A stretch of DNA of 64,000 nucleotides from Craspedostauros australis (GCA_026770025.1 JAMXDE010000010.1:1612001-1676000); one strand, 5' to 3'. Positions 11,401-22,365 are shown, counted from the stretch's first letter. Notes: a model not told the origin generated them from the sequence alone. Translations and numbers: made by a program.

Positions 11401-14400
11401 GTCCCTACTTCCTCTTCCACGTTCTTCATGATCTTTGCTTTCAGCTTATTAGCACACTGCTTTATTCACCTAATACGTTTTCTGATTTGTCCGTCCTGGT
11501 ATGTGCTGAAACATTCTTTCCTCCAGACACATGATTCTTGGCATAGGGAACACACTAGAGAACATCAGAGATTTGGTCTGGCCACCACCTGGCAATCATG
11601 TGACACCAAGTTTAGCTTGATCTACTTCCCAACTAAACCTGAAGTGACACCACCTTCAACAACCTCAAGCATCATCAATGGAATGTGGAATCGACAGAGC
11701 CATGGAATGGTGATGAGTGACGTCGACACAGGAGACGTAATTGCCACATCATGGGTCATCTCCACATCAGAACAAGATTGCAAAGATGCATGACCGAGAG
11801 CTGCCCTTGAACACAGCAACATGAGATACATCTCAATGAAGATAACATAGATTCAGAAGTCACTTTACCCAATCAGTGCCTTCATTACACCAGCTCATTG
11901 CCATCTTCCTGAAAGACTTGATCTCTCTTGACGGATTCGTGTGATTTCACTGTGTACAATAACAGGATAACACAGCTCCTCCACAGGCTGTTCTGACTCT
12001 TGAAGGTGGACAGAGGTGTTTGGATGCTTTCGCACATGTGTGTGGACGGTCTTGCTGGACTCGTGAACACAACCACAGATGACCCGTCCGGATCCTTCGA
12101 GATGGTACATAACGTTTTTGGAATTCGCTCTGTGTTGATTGTTGTTGCTGAGCCGAGGCTGCTTCATCTGGAAGGAGAAAAAGTTCAAAGAGGATAGGCT
12201 TGTTAGGATTGGTGCTTTGAAGATGGTGCTGGACAAGGGGTAAAGGAGGGAGGATTCAAATTCATCTTCCATGCTGCGACCATTGAGGTTGGGATCAGCA
12301 GGGAAGATGTGAGTTGATGCATCCTGGCAGTTCACATGGAAGATGGCATGACCAGGGGTCTGTGTGGAATGGAATAACACTGTCCCTGATAGTTTATCAT
12401 CATGCACCTGGGACGGAAAGTCGTTGCACAAGTTGCTGTTCAAGGAAACCACCTCCTTGGCAATGATAGGCGTCTGCATTCGTTCCCCGCGCAACCTTGT
12501 GGAAAATTCTACCGACATATGCCGATGAGCATCGCGGACAGTGCCGACATTCGGATTGCCCATGGACCAATTTCAAAGGTCGTACATGGGGGAGAATCCA
12601 ATTGGCAGTGAGCTCTTGCCATGGTCACAAGGTCACAACCATGTTGGCTGTGGAGGCTGGGACCCAGTTCGCTCAAATCCGGCCAACTTGGTGTTGCAAG
12701 CCGGTTCAAAGCCGTTTTGATTGGCACTCCTTCCTTGTGGTTGTTGGAATCACAATGATATCATCAGTTGCAGGAATATTATACCTTGTTTTGACATCTG
12801 GTGTCCTGAGCGTATATTGTGCATGGCCACTGGCCACTGCTGTAATAATGGTGGCAAAATGAGGAGGTGTGGCTGCAAGGAACCTTGCACAATGCCTCCT
12901 GCCTCCTCTTCTTGTTCCCGTTCCACTGCTGCTGGAGTTGTCACACCCTCTGTTGCGGATCGAATTGGTACTGCTGATCCTGATGTAATCAAGGATCCTG
13001 GTGCAGCCAAAGATATCAGGATTTGTACCAACGAAGGCACACAGTTTATGCTGGAACCTGTCTTCTGTTGACACCAATGGCACAATAGCCAGCAACTCTC
13101 TCCAGTTTTGTACAGACTGCACAAAAGGGCGCATGGTTGATGTCTTGGCGTGCTCTTCACAACAGGAGTAGATGAGATGATGCTGCTACTGCTGCTACTC
13201 AATCCTATTGGTTCTTCACCAGCAACCTCCACTGTTCTGATGTATGTGCATGTTCCAAGGATGTTGGTGGCTGGAGGCTTTGGATGCAGTCGTCATGATG
13301 GCCATGTTGTCTCTTGTGGCCACCTGCTTGCCTGCTGATGGTTGGATGGATGGAGGGATGGACAACGCCATCTATTCGTGTATCGTGCAAGCCCATATGG
13401 GATGCTGTGAAAAGCATGGACCTGGCCTGGTAGAAGTATGATGGGTCTGTACATGTATGGGAGAGCAGAATTGATGTGAGGTGCGTCTGTGGATGGATCT
13501 TTTCCCAGAGTATACCACGCTCAGCACCAACATTGCAATACGTTGGCAGCGCATGCCAAGTTGAATGCTTCCACAGGTGCATGGAAAAGTTGGTGGATGG
13601 ATGGGCCAGCCCATGTGATAATGCTGGAATATACTGTATTCCATGTCGAAGGCAAGGATGGCAACAGCCGAGAAAAACTGTCACTCCCACAGATCACCAG
13701 ATGCAAAACGTTGAACGGATCATCCGATGTGACCGCAGCAGCCAAAAAGCTTGTCGCGGCTAGTAGCAGTCCGCCCTTGACTTGGCTTCCCCTGCAAAAC
13801 CAGGTACGAAACACTCTTTGGCTGATCTGCACCAACACTGGATGTCCAATTCTCAGCAGAATGGTTTGACAGTAGAGCGCATTCTCGTGTTGTTTGTCTC
13901 TGCTCGATCCCTAAAAATGACAAATTCAACGTCTGTCCCACCACCAGGATCAGAAGCACCAAAACGTGTTCTGACGCCAGATCATGCAAACGGAACCATG
14001 GAATTGGAAAAAATGTGGTCATTTGGTACCTTCTTCCAGCCCAAATCGTGTTGCCATTTGCACAATGATGGCTGCCACAACAGGAAAGGTCAAAATCAAC
14101 CGACAAGCACTGAAACACAACAAAGGAAACAACACTGCCGCCACCAGTCTCTTTCCGCGTCGTGCCATCAGCTCAGCAAGGGGAGAGATGCAGGTTGCGC
14201 AGGACTTTGTATTTACAAACTAAGCTTAACATTAAATAGTATAATATCATAAAATATTTTGCATACCACAGGATAAGCCACTGTGATCCATTACATTATA
14301 TAATACTGTGTTGTGTGGTATTCGCAAGTGTTGCTGTTGCTGTGAACATGGACGTGCAGGGACGCTACCACCAACGCTGTGCTGTTTGACACAAAAAGGA

Positions 14401-14648
14401 AGCACACAACAGAACCAAATCACCAACAACGCGAGGAATCAAGGCAACACCGAATCTGCGACAACGTCACCATCCACACCGTCAATACCATCACCGTCTG
14501 ATATCGACCGTCAAAGACGTCATCAATTTCGTCTGCGGTGAAGACAAGTCAGCCAGGTATTTGTGTCGTATAAGCTAGCTAAATATATCTAACCCTAATT
14601 GACAACGCGACGTATCGTTATCTAAATATATCACGTTTTACGATTTCA

Positions 14649-14686
14649 AATCCGCAAAAACGTACGATTCTATCCTGAATGGGGCC
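14649..14686. repeat. Right terminal inverted repeat of the 6.3 kb element
   Basis: It reads AAATCCGCAAAAACGTACG onward to CCTGAATGGGGCC and is the inverse of the left end. GTAG follows immediately. Confidence 0.8.
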
Positions 14687-14940
14687 GTAGGCTTGGGTGG
14701 CTGATCAAAACGCGTTTGCATTCTTTCGACCAACAATGATCTTCTCATACTCTTGTGGGCGCTGCAGATTGTCGTCGAATTCAGGTTTCTGTCCATGCTT
14801 CGCATCCGTATTTGTCCGCACATCTTTACATCCGTGGCTATTCTCGAGAGCGTTCCAGCGGCATGGCTCTATCCTCATCTCTCCCTGGCCCTCTCTTTCC
14901 CTCAGTCTACTATCACCACCACCACCACTGATGCTCCTCT

Positions 14941-17799
14941 CTAGTCATCCATCCAATCGCTGTCAACGTCGGTGTCGAAATCGCTGTCGGTGTCATCGTC
15001 CGAGTAATTGGAACGAAAGTCGTCGTCAGTCTCGCAGTCACTGTCGAAAGCATCGGTGTCATCAATGTCCATGCCGTACCGATCTTGGTGGAAATGAGGT
15101 CTCGCATGCGCGCTGGCTCCCGTGCCGTTCCATGTCACGTCCCCCGTATCGTCGTCGTCGCTGTCGGCAGTATGAAAGAAGTCTGCCGTGGCCTGACCCA
15201 GATGGTAGAAATCGCCCATGTCCGTTTCCCATCTCAGCACGGGCTGCTGCGATTGCGGCACGCTTGATTTTGGTGGCACCGATCCGTCCCAGCTCTCGAC
15301 GTTGCGATCGTCGTCGTCGTCCATGCTGCGAAGACCTTGCCTGTAGTAGCTCACGGGCGTCTGATCTCCCGCTTGCATGAACGAGTAGAGACTCTGCGAG
15401 TAGGTGTTGGGCAGGCGGGTGGGCGGGACCTGATACCGGGCGCGCACAAAGTCCCGCATCTCCAAGGCGGGCATGCCAGTCGATTTCACAAACGATTTCC
15501 AATGATTTGACGACTGGTGTCCCGATGCTGATGATTGTGCTGTCGCGCTGGCCTGTTGCTGCGCATTGACCTGCGACATGACGCTGATGAAGCAGGCGAG
15601 GTTGAGCAGACGGAACATGTCCGAGGGAGAATACCCGTGCGTTCGCCTCACCATCTCTTCGAGCAGCTGCGGGGATACGGACCGGTGCAAGGATCCGCAC
15701 CAGTGCTGGAGGAGCTCACGACGTTCGGAATAGTTCGGAAGACCCATGTAGAAGGACCACGCCAGCCGCCGATGCACGGACGTGTCGACATCGAAGGGAC
15801 GGTTGGTGGCACCGATGACAATCAAACCGTTTCGCGGTCTTGTCGATGAAGCCTGCTGACCCTGATTCCGTTGGCTTTCTCCAGCACCAGCAGCAGACGT
15901 TATCCCTTGACCACCAGAACGCGGTGGCGGAGAAATGGTCGCGGCATCCCACCCTTGATAGAACTCGCTGCGAAAGTCCTTCGCCTTGTCGTTCTCCGTG
16001 TATCCGATATCGTGCCCGCTGTAGCGATCGCGGAACATGGCGTCGATTTCGTCAATGATGAGGACGCAGTCATTGTCCAACGTGTGCGAGATGAGACGGA
16101 ACATGGTTCGAACGGCGTGGATGGTCTCGTCATGCCACCGCCTCTGCAGCACCGACGGCTTCAGCGTGAGCACCACTCTGGGCGGAAGCTCCGCCGACAA
16201 GGCTCGCAGCATGAGCGACTTGCCGCATCCGGGAGGTCCGTACAGCATGATGCCTTGCGGTGCGGTTGCTGCTTCGACTGGGAATGATCCCGGCATGCTG
16301 CTGAGGAGGTTGTGTATCAGTCGTCCTTTCTGTTGACTCTGGTTGCCTGCGTTGTTGGAGTTGCGAAGTCGCGCCTTCCCATCATCCAACTTGGCAGCGT
16401 TTGCCTGGGACATAAACCGCCGCGCCAATCGATGCTGCAGGAGCCACGACAAGAGCAACGATTTGACATGGTGCAGACCGCGGATGTTGGCGAAGGAGTC
16501 GTTCGGATCGTGAACCACCAACATGCTGTCCAACAAAGCTGCCTGCGGCATCGTCAGGCGTTGGAATATCGACTCGATGCTGATTGGAGTTGGCCTCGCA
16601 AACGATGATGACGATGGTTGTGGTGATGTGAGCGGCACGCCGCTCTTCATGAGCTTGAGAGCCAGCTTGGTTGCCATCGGTGGGACCTTTCTGGCATTGG
16701 GCGAACGGACCGGTTTGCGGTGCGATGCAATTCTCCCAGTGCTTCCAGACCGCTGATTCGAGCTGCTGCTTGAACGCCTCGACATCAACGCACGCAGATA
16801 GTCTAGCAGTTGAGGCAGGTTGGTGCTCGATATGAGCAGATCATCTTCGAAGGATGACGACGGCGTGAAGAATATTCCCTGCAGCATGGCGGTGTCGCGA
16901 GTCTCTTCCCTCAAGGCATCCACGACTTCCCCCATCGCGTCGCGGCATTCCAACGTGAACTGGACGGCAATGTAAAGCAGCAAACCAAGCTGCGTCACTT
17001 TGAATATTCGGGAAATGAGCTCCTGCGGCGATTCGGCGCTGCCAAAGAGATATGGGAACAGGGCCCTGCAGAAGTTGGAACCGTGATGCGCGCAGTACCG
17101 GAAGCCGGCAGTGACAGAGTTGGATACCGTCGTTAGGCACGTCTTCAGTAGACCGGTGCATCTAGTGGCAGCAAATATCGCTGCTGGTATGGGTACAGAA
17201 GAGGTGGGTTCATCTGCTATTGACGCGGATGCTGCTGTGGACTTTCCTGTGGATGGTGTTGCTCTTGATTTAGCTGGTGCCGTTGGTGTCGTTGGTGTTT
17301 CTGCGAGGGTTTGGGCAGGACTCGTATTCGCTGTCGTGGTGGAGTTTGTAGTCGACGCAGCGTCTGCCGGCGTGGATTTCCACGATCGATCTCTTCCGAA
17401 GATCCGCTTGCGCTGTCGCCACTCCTGCTGTTGTTCAGACACCGCGGGCTCATCCGTTTGCTCTTCCTCTTCTTGTTCTGGATTTGGACGCGCTCGGTTT
17501 GCCGCGATACTGCCCAATCTCGCACGCCATCGTCTTGGCTGGAATTGCTCTGGCATCTGCGAGCTGGCTTCCGTGTTGGCGAAGGAGTCATCGCCCCATA
17601 ACTGGCTGGCTTCATCGTGTGACTCTCTTGTTTGCTTCGCATCCACCGGTGAAGACCGCCGCAACGAGAATAGCGATCGTGATGGCGATGATGACGATGA
17701 TGACCTTGCATCGACCAGAGGCGCGCGATGGTTGCCTGCCGCCATCAACAGCAATCCAAGCAGCATGCTAGCGCCGTGCGTTTTAGTTAGGGACAGCAT
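14941..17799 (-). CDS. Msp1/ATAD1-type AAA ATPase with signal peptide
   Basis: A 952-residue protein with an ATG start at 17799. It begins with a hydrophobic signal-like segment (MLLGLLLMAAG, about residues 12-22). A disordered Ser/Thr/Ala region follows, then a membrane-like stretch near residues 268-288 (LGLLLYIAVQF). The AAA core has Walker A GPPGCGKS at about 521, Walker B VLIIDEID at about 578, RSEFYQGWD, the sensor GATNRPFDVD near 662 and a closing GYSPSDMFRLLNLA. These match the Msp1/ATAD1 branch, membrane AAA proteins that pull mislocalised tail-anchored proteins out of membranes. The domain order (signal, long lumen-like spacer, membrane span, ATPase, acidic tail DSDFDTDVDSDWMDD) is not that of Msp1, which has only a short N-terminal anchor. 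The target membrane, ER or plastid-associated, is inferred only. A disordered insert of about 35 residues separates Walker B from the sensor. Confidence 0.85.
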   Translation of the reverse strand: MLSLTKTHGASMLLGLLLMAAGNHRAPLVDARSSSSSSPSRSLFSLRRSSPVDAKQTRESHDEASQLWGDDSFANTEASSQMPEQFQPRRWRARLGSIAANRARPNPEQEEEEQTDEPAVSEQQQEWRQRKRIFGRDRSWKSTPADAASTTNSTTTANTSPAQTLAETPTTPTAPAKSRATPSTGKSTAASASIADEPTSSVPIPAAIFAATRCTGLLKTCLTTVSNSVTAGFRYCAHHGSNFCRALFPYLFGSAESPQELISRIFKVTQLGLLLYIAVQFTLECRDAMGEVVDALREETRDTAMLQGIFFTPSSSFEDDLLISSTNLPQLLDYLRALMSRRSSSSSNQRSGSTGRIASHRKPVRSPNARKVPPMATKLALKLMKSGVPLTSPQPSSSSFARPTPISIESIFQRLTMPQAALLDSMLVVHDPNDSFANIRGLHHVKSLLLSWLLQHRLARRFMSQANAAKLDDGKARLRNSNNAGNQSQQKGRLIHNLLSSMPGSFPVEAATAPQGIMLYGPPGCGKSLMLRALSAELPPRVVLTLKPSVLQRRWHDETIHAVRTMFRLISHTLDNDCVLIIDEIDAMFRDRYSGHDIGYTENDKAKDFRSEFYQGWDAATISPPPRSGGQGITSAAGAGESQRNQGQQASSTRPRNGLIVIGATNRPFDVDTSVHRRLAWSFYMGLPNYSERRELLQHWCGSLHRSVSPQLLEEMVRRTHGYSPSDMFRLLNLACFISVMSQVNAQQQASATAQSSASGHQSSNHWKSFVKSTGMPALEMRDFVRARYQVPPTRLPNTYSQSLYSFMQAGDQTPVSYYRQGLRSMDDDDDRNVESWDGSVPPKSSVPQSQQPVLRWETDMGDFYHLGQATADFFHTADSDDDDTGDVTWNGTGASAHARPHFHQDRYGMDIDDTDAFDSDCETDDDFRSNYSDDDTDSDFDTDVDSDWMDD

Positions 17800-18311
17800 G
17801 GTCGCGTCGTCTGTTCGGGTGGAGGTTCAGATCTCTACGGGCGAGACCAGGGATGTGTGGCACTTGCAGGCACTTGCAAGGTGGAGGGTACAAGTAGATC
17901 GTATAATAGTAGTATGACAGTTGCGATCTTTTGTGTGGATGGAAGAGGTGGGAATGTGCAATGTGGAGGTGCTATGCAGATTGTGTGTGCGGTGACATCA
18001 GCGTGGATTTCAACACTTTCTTGTTCTCCTCTGTGATCAAAAAAATCTCAAACAAAAGAAATCGGTTCGTGGAACATGAGATGTCCTCGTTCAATCACGA
18101 GATGTCGTGTCGACTGGGTCGCGAGTGTTCAAATACGAAATCTACGTACATCTAGTCTAGCCATGGCTACACGTGTTGAAAATCAACGCATGCGCAGACT
18201 CTATCAGAGTACCTGCAATGTTTCTATCTATCGTATTATCGTATGAATTTTATGAATTTGTATTGCACTGGAATGTGCAACCTTCGATATTTCCCGTGCA
18301 CATGCCATGCA
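17800..18311. other. Intergenic, promoter side of the AAA gene
   Basis: About 510 bases between the AAA gene start and the stop of the Cys-rich membrane protein, both on the minus strand. I see no gene, repeat or RNA in it. Confidence 0.5.
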
Positions 18312-19388
18312 TCAATTTCTTGCGACACAAACCGCCTCCAGGGGTGTGTCGATCCCACCGCCCATCTCGAGATCAACCGGCTCCATCTCCTCGTCTTCGT
18401 CGTCATTATCATCATCATTGCCGTCGCTGTTGTCGTTGTCGTTGTTGCTCCCGTCCGAGTTGGTTCCAGCATCGGATGCCTTGCCGCCTGCTGCTGCGAG
18501 GTTGTTGTTGGGTTTCTTTCCCATGCAGTACACAAGAGCCACCACGATGCCAACTCCCAACACGCCAGCGGCGACGATCAAACCAACAATTGCATCGTCG
18601 GATAGTTCATCGTTTGTGCTAGCCTCCAAGTTGCTGGAGGTTGTCGATTCGTCGCTTTCATCGTTCTCATCGATGTCGTTCTCGATAGAGTCACTGTCAT
18701 TCTCGGTAGAATCGCTGTCATTCTCATCAGAATCGCTATCAGTCTCGACAGAGTCGCTATCAGTCTCGACAGAGTCTTCCGATGCGACATCTTCGGAGAC
18801 GTTGCACTGCGGAGAGACCTCATTACCATCGCAGTCGTATTGCACTTCGGCGAGAACTTCTGCGCCAGACCGTCGCAACACGCGCACGTGGGCAGAGTCG
18901 AATTCCACACCGATATCACCGCAGGACGTCGTCGTGACTTCGAACGTCGCGATCTGCAGCAGCGCCGACATGTCCAGATCGTCAGCAGTCGTCGTGGATT
19001 CGTCATTATGCACGGCCGCGATCAGACAATCCTTGAGACTGTCGACGGCCATCTCCTGGAATCGCATATCGGGTCCCGGCGTGATGATGTTTGCCACGCA
19101 CGTTCCGACGCTGTCGCCTTTCCTCTCGTCATCGGGGATGCATGTTGTCAGCGGATGGCACTTGTTGCGCAACCAGAAAGGGAAGAATCCGCCGCAGCTG
19201 TCTCCTTCTTGCAGGTATGCCACGCATACCTTGTTTGTTTTAATGAGATCCGTGGGGCGGCACCAGGCGCTGCTGGAGCAGTCGTCGTCTGTTGCGCAAG
19301 GGACGGGGTCCGATGGCATGGCATGGGTCTGTTGTGCGGTGGTCACGAGAAGAGGAAGGAGGAGCGAGGAAATGGTTGCGGACTTCAT
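18312..19388 (-). CDS. Cys-rich single-pass membrane protein
   Basis: A 358-residue protein if started at the ATG at 19388. The open frame extends further upstream but without a better ATG. A signal peptide is clear (MKSATISSLLLPLLVTTAQQ). The mature N-terminus has eight cysteines between residues 31 and 97, spaced like small disulfide-bonded extracellular modules (CATDDDCSSSAWC, GDSCGG, CHPLTTC). About residues 200-245 form an acidic linker built from short repeats of SVETDSD/STENDSD type. One membrane helix follows (VGLIVAAGVLGVGIVVALVY, about 269-288). The cytosolic tail is Asn/Asp-rich. The layout is that of a type I surface receptor or adhesion protein. The ligand is unknown and I do not recognise a named family. 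Confidence 0.8.
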   Translation of the reverse strand: MKSATISSLLLPLLVTTAQQTHAMPSDPVPCATDDDCSSSAWCRPTDLIKTNKVCVAYLQEGDSCGGFFPFWLRNKCHPLTTCIPDDERKGDSVGTCVANIITPGPDMRFQEMAVDSLKDCLIAAVHNDESTTTADDLDMSALLQIATFEVTTTSCGDIGVEFDSAHVRVLRRSGAEVLAEVQYDCDGNEVSPQCNVSEDVASEDSVETDSDSVETDSDSDENDSDSTENDSDSIENDIDENDESDESTTSSNLEASTNDELSDDAIVGLIVAAGVLGVGIVVALVYCMGKKPNNNLAAAGGKASDAGTNSDGSNNDNDNSDGNDDDNDDEDEEMEPVDLEMGGGIDTPLEAVCVARN

Positions 19389-20013
19389 ACTGCTGATGGC
19401 GCTTGTTGTTGAGAGTACTTTGTGGTTGGTGGGTTGGATGTTGTGTTTTGGGGTGCTTTTGTGTTGTCGAATTTTGAAGTTGTGAGCCAACGAATATGAT
19501 GAAATGCATCGTGATCACAGGATGACCGCAGACCACCGGTTTGGCTGTGTGATGGCAACAGGATCGCAGAAGCTACGAATGCTCCCGATACGAAGTGTGC
19601 CCTGCCTGTGAACACCTTCACATGGTATCATACTGCATCATTGTCAGTCACAGTGTAGTCACAGTGTAGTCACAGTAAGGCAGCAAGTGAGAGCGGGGTA
19701 ACCTCTGTTTGCCGCGAATGAGCCAAGTCGAGTCTCCCATCAATCACACTTTCAGCACCGGTGACCGATCCTTGGATCCGAAAATGTCGCGGCCAACATC
19801 CACACAGATCGAGCAGAGCAGAGATGAATCTCTAAACACGCGGATCTATTGTAGAATACGAGACGGTTGTCCCACCAAATCCTCGTCGAACTCAAGTAAA
19901 GTAAAGTGGATAGTTCCCTGTTAATGCTGTACTGCGCCATAACGCTGCAATACGCTGTATGTCTCTCTAGAGGCTCGTTGAGTATAGTATTGTCACGCCC
20001 GTACGTTATGAAC
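19389..20013. other. Intergenic
   Basis: About 625 bases between two minus-strand genes. It contains a short tandem motif, CACAGTGTAGT, repeated near 19,645-19,675, and nothing that supports a gene. Confidence 0.5.
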
Positions 20014-22365
20014 TCACTCCGGCATGTCGACACCCAACCGTTCGTAGACGGCCTTCGTATCGACGACGGGCAGACCCGTCTCATCTTCGACGACCGCAAT
20101 GAGACTGCCCTGCCCGCACGTGAGATCTAGACACTTGCGATTTTGCATGCAGAAGGTGGGACGCGAGGACGACGCCTGCCGTTTCGTGGTTTGGTTGTCA
20201 TCGTCGGACGTCATGTGGAACTCGCCGGCGATGCCCTGCCCCCACACGACAGTGTCGCCCAGCGTCGTCGTGGCGGCGACCATGGTGCTGGCGCAGCCGA
20301 CGTGCGTGACGACGTGTCCGTTGTTGGCGAGCTCGTTGACGACCGTGGGGCGCATGGCGGCCTCCTGGTTCGAGCGGTGCTTGCCCCAGTAGTAGACGTG
20401 GCCCCCGGATATGTGGGGGTCGTCCGTGTCGCTGTCCGTGATGAGGAGGGAGCAGGAGGTACCGGCGAAGACCTTGGCGACGCGGAGGCCGGGGAGGTAG
20501 CCCGGCAGCTGGATCATGCGCGGGAAGTACTCGTCCGCCTGGCGACCATGTCCCAGGCATCCGTAGTTGCCGCTGCCCCATGTGAAGACGCGCGGCGGCA
20601 GGGTCTTGGTGGCATCCGTTTCGCCGTCGACGACCTTGACGCGAGGTGCTTCGACGGCCAAGGTGTGATGCCTGCCGCATCCAATTTCGCTGAGGCGGAT
20701 CTCGGAGGACTTGGGGATCTGGACCGTCTTGGCGACTACCTTGTTGCGCGACGAGGCCGACGCGCTGCCCGGTTCCTCGTAATGAAAGACGGATCGGCGC
20801 ACGAATCTGTATGAGTTGACGAAGGCCAGCTTGTTGGCCGCGACGAAGTACTCGCCCGTCTCCCCGTTCCCCAGCTGACCGAACTCCGAGCTGCCTGCCG
20901 AATAGAGCTTGCCGTCCGTGTCCAACGCCATGGTGAAGTCTTCGCCGCAGGAGATCCTGGCCATGAGGACGCCATCCGGCACGATGGGCGGCTTGAAGGA
21001 GCGCACGCTGTCCATGGATTCCCGCATGCCGCACTGGCCCACCTTGTTGGAGCCGACGGCCGACAGGGTGCCGTCCGCGTGCAGCAGGACGGAGTGTGAC
21101 TTGCCGACGGCAGCGGCCACGACGGGCTTGGTGACGCCTGGCAGAAGGGTGGGCGTGGGGACCGTGGGCTTGGGCAGCGAGGATGTGAGCTGATCGAGCT
21201 CGTTGCGTCCCCAGCCGTAGATCTGGCGGGCCGAGTCGATGGCCATGGCGTGGGCGCCGCTGACGGACGCGATGACGTTGGTGATGGCGATCTTGGGCAG
21301 CAGGACCGTGGGGATCTTGAGCATGGTGGGGTTGGTGATGTCGTTGACCTTGAATCCCTTGGGCTTGCGGCCGACGGCGGTGGAGTCCAGCGTGCCGATG
21401 TGCACCAGCGTTCCGAAGGCCTTGGCGGTCTTGGCCTTCTTGGCGGGACGCGAGGCGCTTGCCGCTGGCTTGGCGGCGCCCAGAGAGGCGAGCTGCAGCG
21501 TGGTGAGGTCGTAGTCGTAGTCGTTGTCATCGTGGTCCTCCTCCGCGGCCATGCCATTGCCAGTGCCGCCACCGGCCGACGCCGATCCCCTGGTGGACGA
21601 GGCGTGGTCCATGGAGGATGCGTTGGCGCCATCGACGCCTTCCTCCTCCATGAAGGAGGCCCAGGCATTGGACGTCGGCGCGGAGGCCGCCGCAGAAGCC
21701 TCATCGTCCGCAGCCGCGCTGCGCCGCGTGCGACGGATGCCGCGTCCCTGGCTGGCCATGACTTCCGTTACGACCTCCGTCGTCAGTCCACCGCCCAGCT
21801 CGGAGGCGAGTCGTTCCAGATCCTCGGCAGTGCCAAAGCCTGGCGCGATGATGGGCTTTCTCGAGCGCCGTGAGCGCCGTTGCAGGATGTTGCTGTTGCT
21901 GTCGTTGTTGCTGTTGTTACTGTTGCTCTGAGTACTGTTGCTGTTACTGTTGGAGGATGGAGCAACGTCCGCAGAAGATGCAGCCTCCTTGCCCTTCGAT
22001 GATGATGATGATGATGATGCTGCGATGGGCTTCTTGCTGCTGCCGCTGATACTGCTGCCGTGGATGGAACTCGTGGCGCCGGTGGTCGTGCTGGGGGTGT
22101 TGGAGGACGTGATGGTGCCTGCTGCTTCCTGATGCGATCCCGATGTCAACGACGGAATCAGACGATGTGGTTGCGTTGGTATTTGGTCTACAATGGTGTC
22201 TACAATGGTGCTGTCTTGTGTGGCAGGATGTGGTCGATGCTTGCTCTCTTGCTTGCTCTCTTGCTTGGTCTGTGTTACTTTGTTTTGTGTCGGTTTGTTG
22301 TGATACGATCCGATCAGCAATTGTGCGATTTCGGCGCATTGCCAAACTGCGTGCCAAAACATCAT
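20014..22365 (-). CDS. RCC2-like RCC1-repeat beta-propeller protein
   Basis: A 783-residue protein if started at the first ATG (22365). The first 315 residues are low complexity (Ser, Asn, Ala, Asp) with a basic patch RRSRRSRKP. A seven-bladed RCC1-type propeller then runs to the C-terminus: GTLVHIGTLDSTAVGRK, IYGWGRNELDQL, SAVGSNKVGQCG, LYSAGSSEFGQLGNG, VFTWGSGNYGCLGHG, VYYWGKHRSN and VVWGQGIAGEF. The opening strand and the blade order resemble RCC2/TD-60 more than RCC1; RCC2 acts in chromosome passenger and small-GTPase control. Only two adjacent ATGs precede the long disordered region, and the peptide they start (MMFWHAVWQCAEIAQ) is unlike a nuclear protein. The true start could therefore lie in an unseen upstream exon. 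Confidence 0.8.
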   Translation of the reverse strand: MMFWHAVWQCAEIAQLLIGSYHNKPTQNKVTQTKQESKQESKHRPHPATQDSTIVDTIVDQIPTQPHRLIPSLTSGSHQEAAGTITSSNTPSTTTGATSSIHGSSISGSSKKPIAASSSSSSSKGKEAASSADVAPSSNSNSNSTQSNSNNSNNDSNSNILQRRSRRSRKPIIAPGFGTAEDLERLASELGGGLTTEVVTEVMASQGRGIRRTRRSAAADDEASAAASAPTSNAWASFMEEEGVDGANASSMDHASSTRGSASAGGGTGNGMAAEEDHDDNDYDYDLTTLQLASLGAAKPAASASRPAKKAKTAKAFGTLVHIGTLDSTAVGRKPKGFKVNDITNPTMLKIPTVLLPKIAITNVIASVSGAHAMAIDSARQIYGWGRNELDQLTSSLPKPTVPTPTLLPGVTKPVVAAAVGKSHSVLLHADGTLSAVGSNKVGQCGMRESMDSVRSFKPPIVPDGVLMARISCGEDFTMALDTDGKLYSAGSSEFGQLGNGETGEYFVAANKLAFVNSYRFVRRSVFHYEEPGSASASSRNKVVAKTVQIPKSSEIRLSEIGCGRHHTLAVEAPRVKVVDGETDATKTLPPRVFTWGSGNYGCLGHGRQADEYFPRMIQLPGYLPGLRVAKVFAGTSCSLLITDSDTDDPHISGGHVYYWGKHRSNQEAAMRPTVVNELANNGHVVTHVGCASTMVAATTTLGDTVVWGQGIAGEFHMTSDDDNQTTKRQASSSRPTFCMQNRKCLDLTCGQGSLIAVVEDETGLPVVDTKAVYERLGVDMPE

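Larger units (their letters stand above)
8371..14686. mobile_element. 6.3 kb element bounded by inverted repeats, decayed, family unknown
   Basis: The two ends are inverted copies of each other for about 38 bases. The left end reads GACCCCATTCAGGATAGAAA and continues through CGTACGTTTTTGCGGATTT. The right end is its reverse complement with a few differences. GTAG lies immediately outside both ends (8367-8370 and 14687-14690), a likely 4 bp target duplication. A second element with the same left end begins at 61,488. The two match over roughly 8371-8815 and 61,488-61,930, and again around 14,040-14,250 and 62,150-62,345. The interior has only short broken frames and no recognised enzyme, so the element looks old and inactive. 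It explains why this 6.3 kb contains no host gene. Confidence 0.75.

Noticed and set aside
20143-20814. Plus-strand frame opposite the RCC2-like gene
   Set aside because: Antisense shadow; the propeller motifs are on the minus strand.
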